DNA of 64,000 nucleotides. Origin: Paratinospora sagittata. Taxonomy: Eukaryota; Streptophyta; Magnoliopsida; Ranunculales; Menispermaceae. The stretch is taken from positions 6,204,001 to 6,268,000 of the forward strand of contig CM069602.1 in assembly GCA_035771175.1 (NCBI GenBank). Reading direction: 5' to 3'. A program made the position numbers and the translations under genes. Position 1 is the first letter of the stretch. Every line of letters starts with the position of its first letter. Below, piece by piece: positions 11,093 through 22,887 of the stretch. The notes beneath the pieces are model-generated. The model worked only from the letters and a program-made list of their open reading frames with translations. It did not search any database and was not told where the DNA came from.

Positions 11093-12348
11093 ATGGCCTG
11101 TTTCAGGAGAAGGGTTGTTGATCACTACAACAATCCTCGCAATGTGGGATCGTTCGAGAACGATCCCACGGTCGGAACCGGGCTGGTCGGCGCTCCGGCT
11201 TGTGGCGATGTCATGCAGCTTCAGAATAAGGTCGATGAATCGTTTGGAAAGATCGTCCATGCTTGCTTCAAAACCTTTGATTGTGGATCCGCCATTGTTT
11301 CTTCTTCTGTAGGTCGGTGCTTATACGAATTTTGTTTCTATTCCTTGTTGTCTTGCTCTCTTTTCTGTCATTTAATAGACAGGTGTTCCCTAAACACCTG
11401 TCTATTAAACCCTCCACTACGAGAAATTGTTCATTGAACTCCCTAAAATCAAGTAGGGGATACTAATTCTCAATAGAATACATCTCTTGGATTAGAAAAA
11501 AAAAAAACCTACAAACAACTGGAACAATACTCTTCTAATCTGGATTCGAAGAAATCTTCGAAATACACTCTTTTGGAAGAACAGAGGTCTACACATTTGA
11601 TGTTGTAAATTAATCTTCGAAGGCACCAATTCAGAAAATTTAATTTCTAGTTATCCAAAGTCTGTTCCTTCTCTCTCTCTCTCTCTCTGTTGCTCAACGT
11701 CAAAGAGAGATTTAGATCTCATCAACAAGGATCCAAACTTAGCCACTACTGCACCAAGGATCAACAACAATATTTCTTTTTTTTATTTACCCTGCTGCTA
11801 TGCACGTGATTGAGATGGTGAGGGTCGTGTATTTGCATCCACTGGGAAGAGAGTTTGAATTTGAAAGAGAATAGAAGATGGAGCGAGGAGGAATGGGAAT
11901 GTCTTTTCTATTGGAGTGATGTGGTATCACCATGAGAGCGAAAACCAACAAACATTTCTTTATTTCGTTATTCTTCGAATTGTCCCCTCTCTTTTCTTTC
12001 TCATCTATGTGGCTCAAAAATGACAATTATAAAAGGTCTTAATAAACCTGATCATGCTTAGTTGTACCTGAACAATTGATTCATTATCTGAAAAACAAAA
12101 AGAAAGAAAAGAGAGGATGAAAAGAGTTTTGACGCATTGAACATGAACAATGAATATGAACAAGAAGCTTTCCTTTCCATTCCATTCAGTTTACCTTGGA
12201 AATTTGAAGAAGATGTTCTAGTAAGTTGGTTTTTGATCATTGTAGTAGGAAGGAATATGTATTACTGACATTGATTTTCTCTTTTTTTGCAGCTACTGAA
12301 TGGGTGAAAGGGAAGCAAATGGGGGAGGTTATATCCATAAAAAACACG
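11093..12348 (+). pseudogene. Truncated iron-sulfur cluster scaffold gene (ISU/IscU-like), first two exons only
   Basis: ISU proteins are mitochondrial scaffolds that build Fe-S clusters on three conserved cysteines. Exon 1 (11093-11312) encodes VVDHYNNPRNVGSF, GTGLVGAPACGDVM and ACFKTFDCGSAI, carrying the first two cysteines. It ends at a GT donor in the same SSSV/ATEW position as family members. After an intron with good borders, exon 2 starts at 12293 (ATEWVKGKQMGEVISIKNT). Similarity stops at about 12348, so the LPPVK chaperone site and the third cysteine (LHCS) are absent. The start reads MACFRRR in place of a mitochondrial transit peptide, and the usual FGCGSA is FDCGSA. It cannot be a working scaffold. 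The sequence passes directly into a ROP gene. Confidence 0.85.
11668..11688. repeat. (CT)n microsatellite in the ISU intron
   Basis: ctctctctctctctctct run of about ten dinucleotides inside the intron between the two ISU exons. Confidence 0.9.
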
Positions 12349-15214
12349 TTGGTCTCTCTGTCTCTCTTGCTCCCCTTTTCCTTTGATAAGTATAACTTAA
12401 CCATTTTTTACCATTTCAAGCACTTCAAGGTTCGTCAAATGTGTTACACTAGGAGATGGCGCTGTAGGCAAGACCTGCATGCTTATCTGCTACACCAGCA
12501 ACAAATTCCCCACTGTAATTCTCTTTCTTTTCTTCAAATTCCTTCTGGGTTTTCTGTTTTCTGGGTTCATGGCGTGTGTTTTCTCTTCTGGGTTTGGGAG
12601 TTTCTGCCTTCCCCTGTATTTATTTATTTATTTATTTTTTGCTTCTGGGTTTCACATTTTGTACAGTTTCTTGATTTCATTTTGCGCCTTTTTTTATTTT
12701 TATACACTGGGTTTTTGTTTTTCTTTTAATTTTCATGGGTTTTTTTTTTTCCTTACTCTTATGGGTTTTGCTTACCCTCTTGTTCTTGTTTTTGGAATTT
12801 AAGCTTTAATATTTCTTACAACATTTTTTATTATTGTCTAACAGTTCCTATTTTTATTAGGACTACATACCAACGGTGTTTGAGAACTTCAGCGCCAATG
12901 TGGTTGTTGAAGGAACCACTGTCAACTTTGACGTTTTGGAGGCGCCTGGTAAAATCTGCTCAAATTAACATTCATTTTCTTTTGTTGAGCATTGTTGATC
13001 ATGCTATTGTTCTGGTCATGACTAAGCACATTAGCTCAGAATTGGTGTTGAATTTGACTAACAATGGTTTTTTCTGAAATTGGCAAGTTTGTTCTTGTTC
13101 TTTTGTGGACCCATGAAGAAATTAATTGTTCTCTTAATAGGGCAAGAGGATTACGACAGGTTAAGGCCTCTGAGCTACATGTTAGCTGATGTCTTTGTGT
13201 TGGCATTCTCGTTAGTTAGTCGTGCTAGCTATGAGAATGTAATGGAAAAGGTGAATAATCACAAAAATTATAGGCGTTGTCGCTTGATTCTTGGATAATT
13301 ATTTGTGGATGTGTGACAGCTTGTGATACTTTATTTGCTTGTGTAGTGGATCCCTGAGCTTCAGCATTATGCACCTGGAGTTCCCGTTGTGCTTGTTGGC
13401 ACCAACTTGGGTAAGGAAGAAAATGATTGTACAATACATTTCCAGTGTTATATCTATATACTCTTGTTTTGGTGATTATTTTACTTCTTGTTACTTTTTT
13501 TGTTTTCAACCAGGTAAAGCTTCATTTGCTATATAATGACACATGTATTATTACACACGTCATGCCCCTATGGCAGTATAAACAAAAGTAGAGACTCAGA
13601 ATTATTATAGAAGTATTGATACTGTTGAAAGAGAAAAAGAAGGACAAATTCACTGGGAGCTCGTACTTTTGTATAGACAGGGTTGCAAAGAAAAATATGT
13701 GTATTTAATGATCTTGACACTACATGTTATTACGAAGGGCAACCTTATATTTATATGTTTCTTATGGGAAGAAACTTCATATGCTGAGTAGCAAGGAATA
13801 AAATACATTCTGATAACTTATGTGCCTTGCTCCAAGGCTTAAGCCTTGACAAAATTTGTTAGAATAAGGAATAGACTGTCTAGGAGAAGTGCCTTTCCTG
13901 AAAGCCTCTCGGTGTTTTAAGAAATCTTTACCTCGACAAATGATTTTGTGATATTAGGCTCTAAGTACAATGTATTCAACAATCAACATTACTATGATCA
14001 ATTTTACGACCTTGATCTTTCTTAGTAATGGTTTATGCTATTCAACTCTGCATGTCCCTTAGAAGAGCCTTTCCTGAATACCTCTTGGTGTTTCAAAAGA
14101 GCCTTGCCTTGACAAATCTTTTGGAATATTGCTTTGCGGTTCATGAGTCCAACATCAATATGAGCCATTTTCTGATCTTGAACTTCCTTCGTATGTTATC
14201 TGGTTTATACTATTGAGCCCTTTTGGCCATTATAATAGCCTTTTGGCCATTATAATAAAAGGTCTACCTGCTGATTCCCAGGGAAGATACAGATCCCACT
14301 AGTGATTTGTTATCTTTCATTTTAAGTGGTTGCCATATACATAATCAATTTTCTTATTTTACAATAAGTGCATGATTTGTTATGGACTCTCAGATCTTCG
14401 TGAAGATAAGCACTATCTGGCCAACCATCCTGGGTTGGTGCCTGTGACTACTGCACAGGTATGAGTTCCATTCTTATGGATGCCACCCAGTAATGTTCAT
14501 TTTATTTATTCTTTGGGCTGTGTTGCATGATTAGAGATCCCAACAATACTGAATATTATTATCATCAAGGGAGAGGAACTTCGGAAGCAGTTAGGAGCTG
14601 CTTATTATGTTGAATGCAGTTCAAAAACGCAGCAGGTACTGAATATTCACACGCTAATGTTTATTCCGCAATTTCTGCTTAATGTAATTTCAGTAGTAGT
14701 AATTACAGAGCAGACATATGAAATATATTCAAAAGACTTGAACATTGGTCCATCTGGTACTTGTGTGTGTCCTGGAGATATGTTGTCCGTCAATTACCCT
14801 GCACTACCAGATAAATAATCATTCATTTATAGTTTCTCTTATGGTAGCTTCTTGTATTATGTATCTTTCAAAAAGGAAAGTGATAGATGAGATAGTTGGA
14901 GTCATCCAATTTGTTGGTTGTTGGTGTGGTAGTGAGGATTTTTCAGGTGATGGTGTCATTCCACTGCTCATGATACATGTAAACAGATATGCTCCTAATA
15001 GATGGTTTTGGTGGCTTCTTTAAATAGTTGCTTCATGTAGTCTACATAATTACAATGCTCTGATCTCGTTTTGGTCGATGTTTCTCCACATGAGCAGAAT
15101 GTGAAAGCAGTTTTTGATGCTGCAATCAAGATAGTTATCAAGCCACCGCAAAAGCAAAAGGAAAAGAAGAAAAAGCCACAGAGGGGTTGTTCGCTAATGT
15201 CAGTACTCATTTGA
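12349..15214 (+). pseudogene. ROP/RAC small GTPase gene (type II, ROP10/11-like), probable pseudogene
   Basis: Plant Rho GTPases act as plasma-membrane signalling switches. Seven exons with correct GT/AG borders are visible: about 12415-12514, 12861-12948, 13141-13250, 13347-13410, 14394-14458, 14570-14635 and 15098 onward. They encode [100 protein letters not shown] and [19 protein letters not shown], then a lysine-rich tail and RGCS. No frameshift or stop breaks them, but key residues are lost. The start codon is missing before exon 1 (ISSTSRF replaces MASSASRF). Switch II WDTAGQE reads LEAPGQE, SYRGAD reads SYMLAD, and the base-recognition TKLD reads TNLD. The usual last exon after GCS was not found; read-through stops at 15212-15214. 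The upstream ISU frame enters exon 1 out of frame. Intact introns indicate segmental duplication, not retroposition. Confidence 0.82.
13874..14262. repeat. Imperfect direct repeats in ROP intron 4
   Basis: gcctttcctgaaagcctctcggtgttt (about 13891-13917) recurs as gcctttcctgaatacctcttggtgttt (about 14066-14092), with matching flanks, giving a period of about 175 bp. A separate 20-bp tandem pair, ccttttggccattataatag, spans about 14219-14258. Confidence 0.7.
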
Positions 15215-17533
15215 CTCCTTTCTATGGTTTTTTATATTTGCTTCTTTTCCTTTTCTGTTGATAGCTCATTTTTCTATTCTTCTTCCAATTTTACATTCAT
15301 ATTGAACCACTTGCTGGAGATACAAATAGATGCTTAATAAACCATATAGAGATGCACAAAGCTTTCCTTTGGAAACAAAGGAAAGCAAATTACTGGAGGA
15401 AAATGAAGTATAATAACAAAGAAGAAAAGGTACAAACAAGTGAGAGAATTCTTTGTTCATGAAAATTATAGATTCATTTTTGTTATTGACCATAGGTAAA
15501 GAATGCCACGATGATCCTTATTGTTTGCTTCCTCTAGTATCAAGCTTAAGCTGTCGCTTTAAAAAATATGAAATCTTTTGTAAAGTTTTCCTATTTAAGA
15601 TGACGCCTCAAGAAAGTGGGAGTAGAAGTCCTAAGTTCAAATCTCATCCCAAGCGGCCTTCCCCACAGAGTTTCTTGTCTTTGACAATAGGGTGGTTTGC
15701 ACACACATCTTGAGGGTTTAGTTGGGTGCTCTAAGATGCCCAAATACCATTAAATAAAAAATAAAAAAGATAATGCCATATATCTTGCTATATGTAGCAA
15801 TATTGAGTTCAACTCATCATTCAACCTATGAACATTAGGATTGGGTCTTCCAAGTTACAAGCTCAGCTCTCATCTCATGTCCAAAATCTAAATATTAAAT
15901 TTTGTTCCGCATTTTCAAGGAGAAAAGGTGAGAAAAATAAGTGTTGTCTTACCTTATTGCTTAAGGCTACAATTTAGATGAGCCACTGTGAGGATCTTTC
16001 CAAGTAAACTGTCCACATAAAGCATGTAGTCCGGCCTTGTAAGGTTGGTTCTCAGAAATTCTGCTGGTACTGGATTTGCATTCAATGTTATGGTCTTCAT
16101 AATCTTTGAAATATAACATCTTGAATATATAATGGAATGGAACCCGTTTGTTTACTGATTCTAATATCACTACCTTTTGGCTTGATGTTTGCATTACCAA
16201 TCCTACAAAGAAGGAAAGCCCCCAAGCTCACAATTTAAAGCCTTGAGTCTCCATGTCATTCCATCACCTCTGCCCCTTCCATCAAGCTCACAAATCAAAG
16301 CCTCAAATAGGTAGCAATGATTAAGATGGAGAGATGGTTTATAAATTGCAAATTGTCGTCAAATATGCTGGAAAAATATATTGTTCTGCCATATTCTTTC
16401 TTACACTATTCTAAGTTTCAGCTTTCATCTGATATCATACTGATTAAATAATCCAGCTCCTAAAACTTGTTCTTCTTTTGCAATTTTCCCATCTCCATGT
16501 AGTTGGAAAAAGGCTTTGTTGAGTCGAATCGAGTTTTGCAATTTTTCCCTCGTGCATCCCACAGGACATAATTGAGTTCATTTCTTAGTTTCATTTTTAG
16601 AAAATTATGCTATTTCTGAAATAGAGAGCTTCCCTTTCCTCAAAGAACAGGATCTTGATCAACTTTTTCTCCATAAAAAATTTGTCGTGTGAAACCATGA
16701 GATGTTAAATTTGAAAGATTGAAGCAAGCACTTTCCATTTAAAAGTGAATTGGGGCTGAGTAGTTGATACTTGATAGAAAAAGGACATGGTGAAAGACAT
16801 GATGATCCAATTACAGAATAAGCCAAAATATCAAATTTCTTTTACATTGGCTACAGAGCAAGCCAAGAAATATCAAGTGTCTAAGATGAACTACATGTCT
16901 CAATCACTTCTCCAATAATACACAGATGGTGCTATCAACATATTTGAGGATAGTGATTACAAAATATAGCTCCTTTGGAAAATGTTCAAGTCCATTTTAG
17001 ACGTATCACATTATATATATCAAGTGATCAGCTCAAAACTCAAGCAGTCATTATGGCAAATAGGGACAATGTTGTAGTCTGTTCTCAATAGAAAATTAGT
17101 GTCAATTAAATTGATATAGGAGTCTACTTCAAATGAATCACGAATGGAGTGCTACTATAGCAAAATCCAACCTTGTTCCTGGACAAAGTAGAGTAATGAA
17201 CCCTTAGTTTTCAACAGAAGGGGAATGATATCATTCAGGAAGTGACTGGTAATTTCCTTCTAGACATGGGAATGATCACTGAATGGTACCAGCTTGTACC
17301 AACGACGCAAATGCATTTGCAATTGAAGTTAATTGGTACAAACTAGCTGTAATTGCAGTTAGAGACGATAGGAAAATAGTGGCAAGGCTCGGTTCTTCTT
17401 GTGACATTGACTCGAGCAACCTGAAAATCAGAGTCATCTCTAGTATGTGCAGAACCACTTGTTTGTGTCTATTGAAATATACTAACTACTAACATTGTTT
17501 TTTCTCAAAAAAAAAAATAAATAAAATTGGCAA
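15215..17533. other. Intergenic region between the ROP remnant and the second plastid insert
   Basis: Mostly AT-rich with no gene recognised. A SINE-like copy sits at 15598-15770. At about 17283-17480 the plus strand reads KLAVIAVRDDRKIVA-like text followed by an A-rich run (17509-17525). That could be a very worn LINE RNase H end, but I do not rely on it. Confidence 0.4.
15598..15770 (+). mobile_element. SINE-like element
   Basis: A Pol III B-box-like motif (agttcaaatctcatccc, about 15634-15650) lies about 35 bp after a possible A box. The copy ends in an A-rich tail (ttaaataaaaaataaaaaa, 15751-15769). This fits a tRNA-derived SINE. No flanking duplication was identified. Confidence 0.5.
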
Positions 17534-17872
17534 TCTACTTCTAGAAAATCAAATGGCAATCTCTCACATTCCGCAAGGGAAGAAATTAGAAAAGTCATAA
17601 ACCCTATAGGTTGATGCCACAAATTCTACCCCCGAAATTATATTTTGACTACGCCTCCACTGCATCAACCGTACTTGAACTGTTAGATAATAATAGTTGG
17701 TGATAACATCACTGTTCTCATCATTATTGTAGAACCGTACATGAGGCTTAAGCTTCATACGGCTCGTCGATGGCCACAAATAAATCTAAGGACTGATTCG
17801 ATGTTATCGCGCTATGTTTGTAGGATGGCTAGAGTAAGGATTTTTCATATATAAATGTTGATAATAACTAAT
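17534..17872 (-). pseudogene. ndhA: Nuclear plastid insertion: ndhA exon 2 / intron 3' end, copy 2
   Basis: Same content as 69-403: minus strand ndhA intron end with domain V at 17731-17765 (GAGCCGTATGAAG...ACGTACGG-type), then the exon 2 start ([32 protein letters not shown]). It is truncated on the exon side at about 17534, beside an A-rich run. It ends on the intron side at the same ...aataactaat as copy 1, and the sequences diverge after that point. Several bases keep the plastid state better than copy 1 (for example gaaccgtac in the hairpin). It is non-functional. Confidence 0.85.
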
Positions 17873-18373
17873 CACACACTACCATGGCTTCATGTAACAT
17901 TTGAACCACTCAGCATAAATTTTGCAATCAATGGTATGATACATGATTTATAATAAATTAAGTTTATTAATGATGACCTCCATGGGTAATTAGACCTTTT
18001 GCTTGTAGCTAGGGCTCATGAGCATATATAATTAATATATAGTTCATTAATTGTTTATCAATCAACTTAAAATCATTCAATAACTGCAAATATATAAATA
18101 AGAACCACTCAATTAATACAACAATATCTTTAAAAAGGGAAGCCTACATACATAGGTATAAAGACAATCCGAACATACTCTCAATAAGGTGTATGTATAT
18201 AACAGTACTCTCTCAAATCTCAATGCCGCTTCAATCTATTATGATACTCTGAATACAATAGTACTTACTACCAAATATTAACTATATATAGAAAACTTAC
18301 TTTTATTAGGGAAACATCCAAAACCCTTGTGATAGTATAGATTAAGGCAATAACAAAGCGTGGCTTCTACTAA
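17873..18373. other. AT-rich spacer / 3' flank of the MLP gene
   Basis: No gene seen. The part nearest 18374 should contain the MLP 3' UTR on the minus strand; several AATAAA-like motifs are present but none is decisive. Confidence 0.4.
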
Positions 18374-19497
18374 TTAAGCCTTGAGGAGGTAGTCGTCCAA
18401 GCCATTGAAGGTCTTGGCTGCATATTGTAGAAGAAGGTTGGGATCAGGAACTTCTTCACTTGCTTTCTCGTACTCAACACTCCATTTCACCAAGCTGCCC
18501 TCACCCTTGGGTATCACCTGTAAAGTAGCTTTGAAACTCTTGTAAATAGTTGCCACTTCTCCATCGATCACACTGTAAGACACCAACTTGTTTTTTTCAT
18601 CTGCAACCTCCAACTTCTCCTTTGCAAATGTGACAACTGGAACCCCTGTAAATCAAACCAACTAACCCATTAATTAATTATTTCTAAATGACCCTAAATT
18701 TATCTATCCTATTTAATGTAAAAAGTTAAAAATTCAAGTGAGAATACTTTGTATACCTTTTCCGAACCAATCTTAATAATATATTGTTATTTATATAATT
18801 TGAAAGGTTATTTTAATGCATGATTAAGGATATTATAGTAATTTAATCAAATAAGTTTTTTTTTTCTCGCTATTAACATATTTTCAATTTTTCCCTTTTT
18901 AATTATAGGTTTCTACCATTTTCTACCCTTATATTTTAAATATTTATTCTAAAAAAAATTTAATAATAACATTATTTATAAAAACTTTACTATGATTTTA
19001 CTACGAACAATGTCACTCGTGCAATTCGCATGCATGTACACTAGTCTAATTTAAACAAAATAATTAGACAGATCAATATGATATGTATCCAATTGATAAT
19101 TTGGTTTAATTTAGTAAGCTATCAATTATTTACAGGTTCAGTCTACAAAAGACTATATAAGACCTCTATACATCAACAAAACGTTGATGTCATGTTTTAA
19201 GAAACCACTCCAAAGCTGACAAGTAGAGCCCATTTATGTATGTATATTAAGGGAACATATACATAATACATTAACATTAATCAAAACCATAGTATTAACC
19301 AATATAAAAAATAATATACCTTGGGCATATTTCAAGAGCCTGACCGAACCGACACAGTTTCCATCTCCTTCGACTACTTCGATGCTCTTGATGTGGTCTG
19401 GGAAGAGCTTAGGGAAGAGGGTAGTGGAGTCTTTAATCCCTGCCCACAACTTGTCTGCTGAGGACTTGGCTTCCACTTCAATCTCACGCTTCCCCAT
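18374..19497 (-). CDS. MLP-like protein (Bet v 1 / major latex protein family), MLP423-like
   Basis: Bet v 1-fold proteins bind small hydrophobic ligands in a cavity and are linked to defence and hormone responses; the ligand here is unknown. Two exons, 19320-19497 and 18374-18645, join in phase 1 across GT-AG borders at the conserved family intron site (KYAQ/G). They give a complete 149-residue protein from MGKREIEVEAKSSADKLW to GLDDYLLKA. The usual family length is about 150-160. The glycine-rich loop reads EGDGNCVGS (residues about 43-51). The central part YSVIDGEVATIYKSFKATLQV and the C-terminal helix (PDPNLLLQYAAKTFNGLDDYL) are typical. No defects are seen. The first ATG of the open frame is used and matches homologues. 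Confidence 0.9.
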
Positions 19498-19592
19498 GGA
19501 TGCAGATGATCAGTACTATATAGTAAGATGAGAATGAAAGGAGAATATAACTTGGTTTTGAGTATGAGATGCATGAGACTAAATTAGGGTGC

Positions 19593-19604
19593 ATATATAT
19601 ATAG
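19593..19604 (-). promoter_or_regulatory. TATA-like element of the MLP gene
   Basis: The minus strand reads ctatatatatatgc about 95-105 bp upstream of the MLP start codon, a plausible core-promoter TATA box. Position is the only support. Confidence 0.5.
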
Positions 19605-19869
19605 ATAGATAGGTTGGAACAGAGGGAAGGGCAACAGCATGTTGGGTGGAGCTTTAATTTCGTTGAAATCTGCTTTAACGGCTTCCTCCCCAACTGTCTT
19701 TGGCGGTGAATCGGTGGTGGTGGTGGTGGTCGAAGAAGGTGGGTGTTGGCCGGCTCGCAATTAAGAGTTGGCTCCTATGGTTATAGGGTAGTTAATTAAT
19801 GCACTAACAAATTATTCTTGATCATTTTACAACATAAACTTGATGCAATTTAATAATATATTATTTTTT

Positions 19870-20030
19870 TTATAAAAAGAAAAATGTTACACTAATTGTA
19901 AATTTTACAATTACATGCATATACATTAGATATTAATATTTTATATATCTTAAAATGTGTAATAAATAATTAAATAAATATATATGTATAGTTGTAATAT
20001 TTTACAGTTAGTAAGTATTTTCTTTATAAA
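19870..20030. mobile_element. Short foldback MITE-like element
   Basis: Terminal sequence aaaaatgttacactaattgtaaa is mirrored by tttacagttagtaagtatttt near 20000-20020, and the interior is AT-rich, so the whole could fold into one hairpin. It resembles the elements at 27424 and 48928 in size and ends. Confidence 0.55.
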
Positions 20031-21081
20031 AATTGTAGAATTAAAAAAATATAGAATTATCAAACACTACCCGAGTGGACGTACTAGAAAATAATTGAAA
20101 CGGAGGGCTCTTAATTGAGCTGTTGAATCAACGGATCTATTCATATAAAGATTTATATTAAAATTTTGTTGACATTTCTTTTTTTCTTTTTTTCTTTTTT
20201 TTTCTGAAACTTGTGAATTGTCTTTCTGATTAATATTGATATAATTATTCCAGTTGATATTTTTCCTAAATGTGCAAATGATAAAAGCTACATTTATCTA
20301 AAAAAAAAAAATGGGTTGATGAAAGATGCACCCAGGAACAAGGTAATTAGTGATTTTCATTTTATATACCGAACAATATCTCTCTTAAATATTGTTGAGG
20401 AAGTTAAGTTGCAAGAAAAGCTTTAGAAGATGAGGCCAAGCCCATTTCATTTGTATCAACCATTTATACATTATGATGAGTCGGTGCTGAAAATGAGGAC
20501 CAAAGTATAATTATGTTTCAGATTTAGGCATTGAACCCAAAAACAGGCAATTGGTGAGACACCTTTATCATAGTTAATTTAGATGTTTTAATTAAATCTT
20601 TTGTTTTCTTCTCTATAACAAACAAAGTAAAGAAGAAATATTCCAAGGGGTCTTCTCATTCTGGGTCTTCAACATTATCAACAAACATATACATAAGAAA
20701 AGGAGTCGTGCATATACTTTATATGTAGACAGTAGACCCCATACCATATGTTCAACCATAAAAAAGTAAAGAGTGCTCTATTATTGTCATTTAGTCACCT
20801 TTTTCCAAGCATTGTTGGTTAAGTGTACTAACTCACCGGTACTTTATTATAATCTGAATTAATTTTCAAGCTATACCAATATATTGTGCAGTAAAGTTAA
20901 TTAAAATGAGAGGAAATCTGCAATATTGATAGAAAATACATATCATTATTACCTACACGTACAGCTAGGTTACGCCTTATATATAAGTTTAATAGGATAA
21001 GTAAATTGGCATTTTTTTTTTCTATACGATGAAGAAATATGTATGCAGTACGAATAAAGTACAACTCTCTACACTGTTGAT

Positions 21082-21312
21082 TTATGGCTCAAATGGTGAG
21101 GCACCCATGCCCTACAACAAATGAGGTTAGCGATTCAATTCTTCCATTTAAAGAGTGATTGTGACTTTAATGGATTTTGTTGTGGCTCTATTAAAGCCTC
21201 GTAGCGGTCCTATTAGACGTTAATGTGTGGCTCTATTTTGTATCCCTGTAATCCAATGTAACGTAATAGATAATAAATATATTGACTAAAAACCAAAACA
21301 AAACAAAAACAA
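21082..21312 (+). mobile_element. tRNA-derived SINE, family member 1
   Basis: An A-box-like tggctcaaatggtgagg (about 21085) and a B-box-like ggttagcgattcaattc (21125-21141) are followed by a shared body (ttttgttgtggctctatta, tcctattagacgtta) and an A-rich end (aaccaaaacaaaacaaaaac). The same body recurs in reverse at 44622-44800, and in part at 52436-52545. Confidence 0.6.
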
Positions 21313-22887
21313 ATGTATAGCATCAATTAGTAGCTTCATCAAGATTTTCTCTATATCTTGCATTCTGGCAAGTTTAGCGAATTAATCAATGCACCTTTTA
21401 AAAACATCAATTAGTAGCATGTCTCCTCGAACAAAACTGCACTAGCATGAGCCAAAGAAACCAAGTATTAAGATCACTCATAATCACAAGGAAAAAGAAA
21501 AAAAAAAAAGAGAAAATTAAAAGGTCTTCTTCATGGCTGCAACTTTTAGTATCGGAATAATGTATGGCGTTCAATGAACACAATTTCAACCATTAATTGG
21601 GGGGCCAAGGAGAATTCAGACTCACTTTTAGTACTTATGCGTGAAAGTGAACCCATCATTCACACACATCTCTAATGCGTGTTATGTTTGCTGAGCCTGC
21701 TACAACGTGCTGCATATGCTACAAGGATTAAAGCACAAAAACAACAAAAGCAAGAAAAAGGAACATATATTAAAGCAGAGGAAGATGTGAATAAAGCCCA
21801 AGTTTTCTCAAGTTACTTTTTAATTTCGCGCCGTTGGTCAAACGATTCTACAAATTCGATGCTTACAAATCTGTCGTCCTTCATCAAAATCTTCATCTTC
21901 CTCTTCTTCTTCTTCTTCTATTCACAGTTTAATATAATGATTTTGAGGAAAATTAAGTAGTAATTAAACACCAAAGAAAAGAAGAGCAAAGGCGAGAGAG
22001 GGTAGGGACGGAAATAATTGAAAGCGTCCTTTCAACGGCCGCTTCGTCCACTTAGAGAACGGAAGGAACACTTTTTTTTTTTTTTTTTTTAACTCCCTCA
22101 AGAACATGACATATTTGATGTTTCTCCAAAATTTTTGGCTCTAGCTTGTTTAGTTTTGGGGGCTGATAATGAGTACAATCACAAAATTCCTTATGCATTC
22201 TACAAATTTAGAAATTAATTTTATGATTTTAGATAGTATTGTTTTATATTTTCGTTTTTTATTAATAACTAATTAGAATAAAACTGAATATTATATAAAT
22301 GTCATTTGTGAGAAATGGAAGAGCTAGTAATTAGGATATTTTTAAAAATAAATAAATAAGAATCAAAAGTAGAGAAGGGTACATAGAAACATTAGGATTA
22401 GAATGTGAATGAAAAAAATAATAGAATGTACAACCTCTAATTTTAGATAATTTTTTATTATTTTTTTAAAACCTTTTCTTATTTTAATAGAGCTTAAATT
22501 TTTACTACATTTTGATGTTAATTTTAAAGTAGAAGTAAAGATTAATTAGAGTTAACAAACGCTATCTAAATAGATATAGTTATATTCCTTTTAAAAAAAT
22601 AAAAAATAAAATAATTATATTAAGAAAGTTTTGCGTTAGTTATCAGTTACCTAAAGCAAACTAGTTGCAAGACTATAGAAATTATATTTATCCTTAGCAG
22701 AGTTAAATTTAAACTACGGGAGAAACGTTAAATTACATGAGAATATAAAAACTACGTTGTCCTTCCCTACAAAGATATTGGCAATATAAAGTAGAGATAT
22801 ACCAAAATATGAATACCTACAAGACTAAAAGATTCAGACGTTTTTATTTGTTCTTACAAGGAGTTTAACTTTTAATTTTATGAAAAT

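Larger units (their letters stand above)
19698..22887. other. Gene-free AT-rich region
   Basis: Divergent spacer between the MLP gene (minus) and the PBL28-like gene (plus). It holds a foldback MITE (19870-20030), a SINE-like copy (21082-21312), poly(T) runs (about 20175-20205 and 22072-22090) and a CTT-rich stretch (about 21897-21920). No coding region is supported. Confidence 0.6.

Noticed and set aside
12226..12802. Long open frames over the ISU-ROP junction and intron
   Set aside because: They read through ROP exon 1 in the wrong frame and into a T-rich intron (poly-Phe/Leu). Not a fusion protein.
17283..17492. Possible LINE RNase H remnant (KLAVIAVRDDRKIVA) with A-rich tail
   Set aside because: Only a short, weak likeness and no second conserved block; kept as a note in the intergenic entry.
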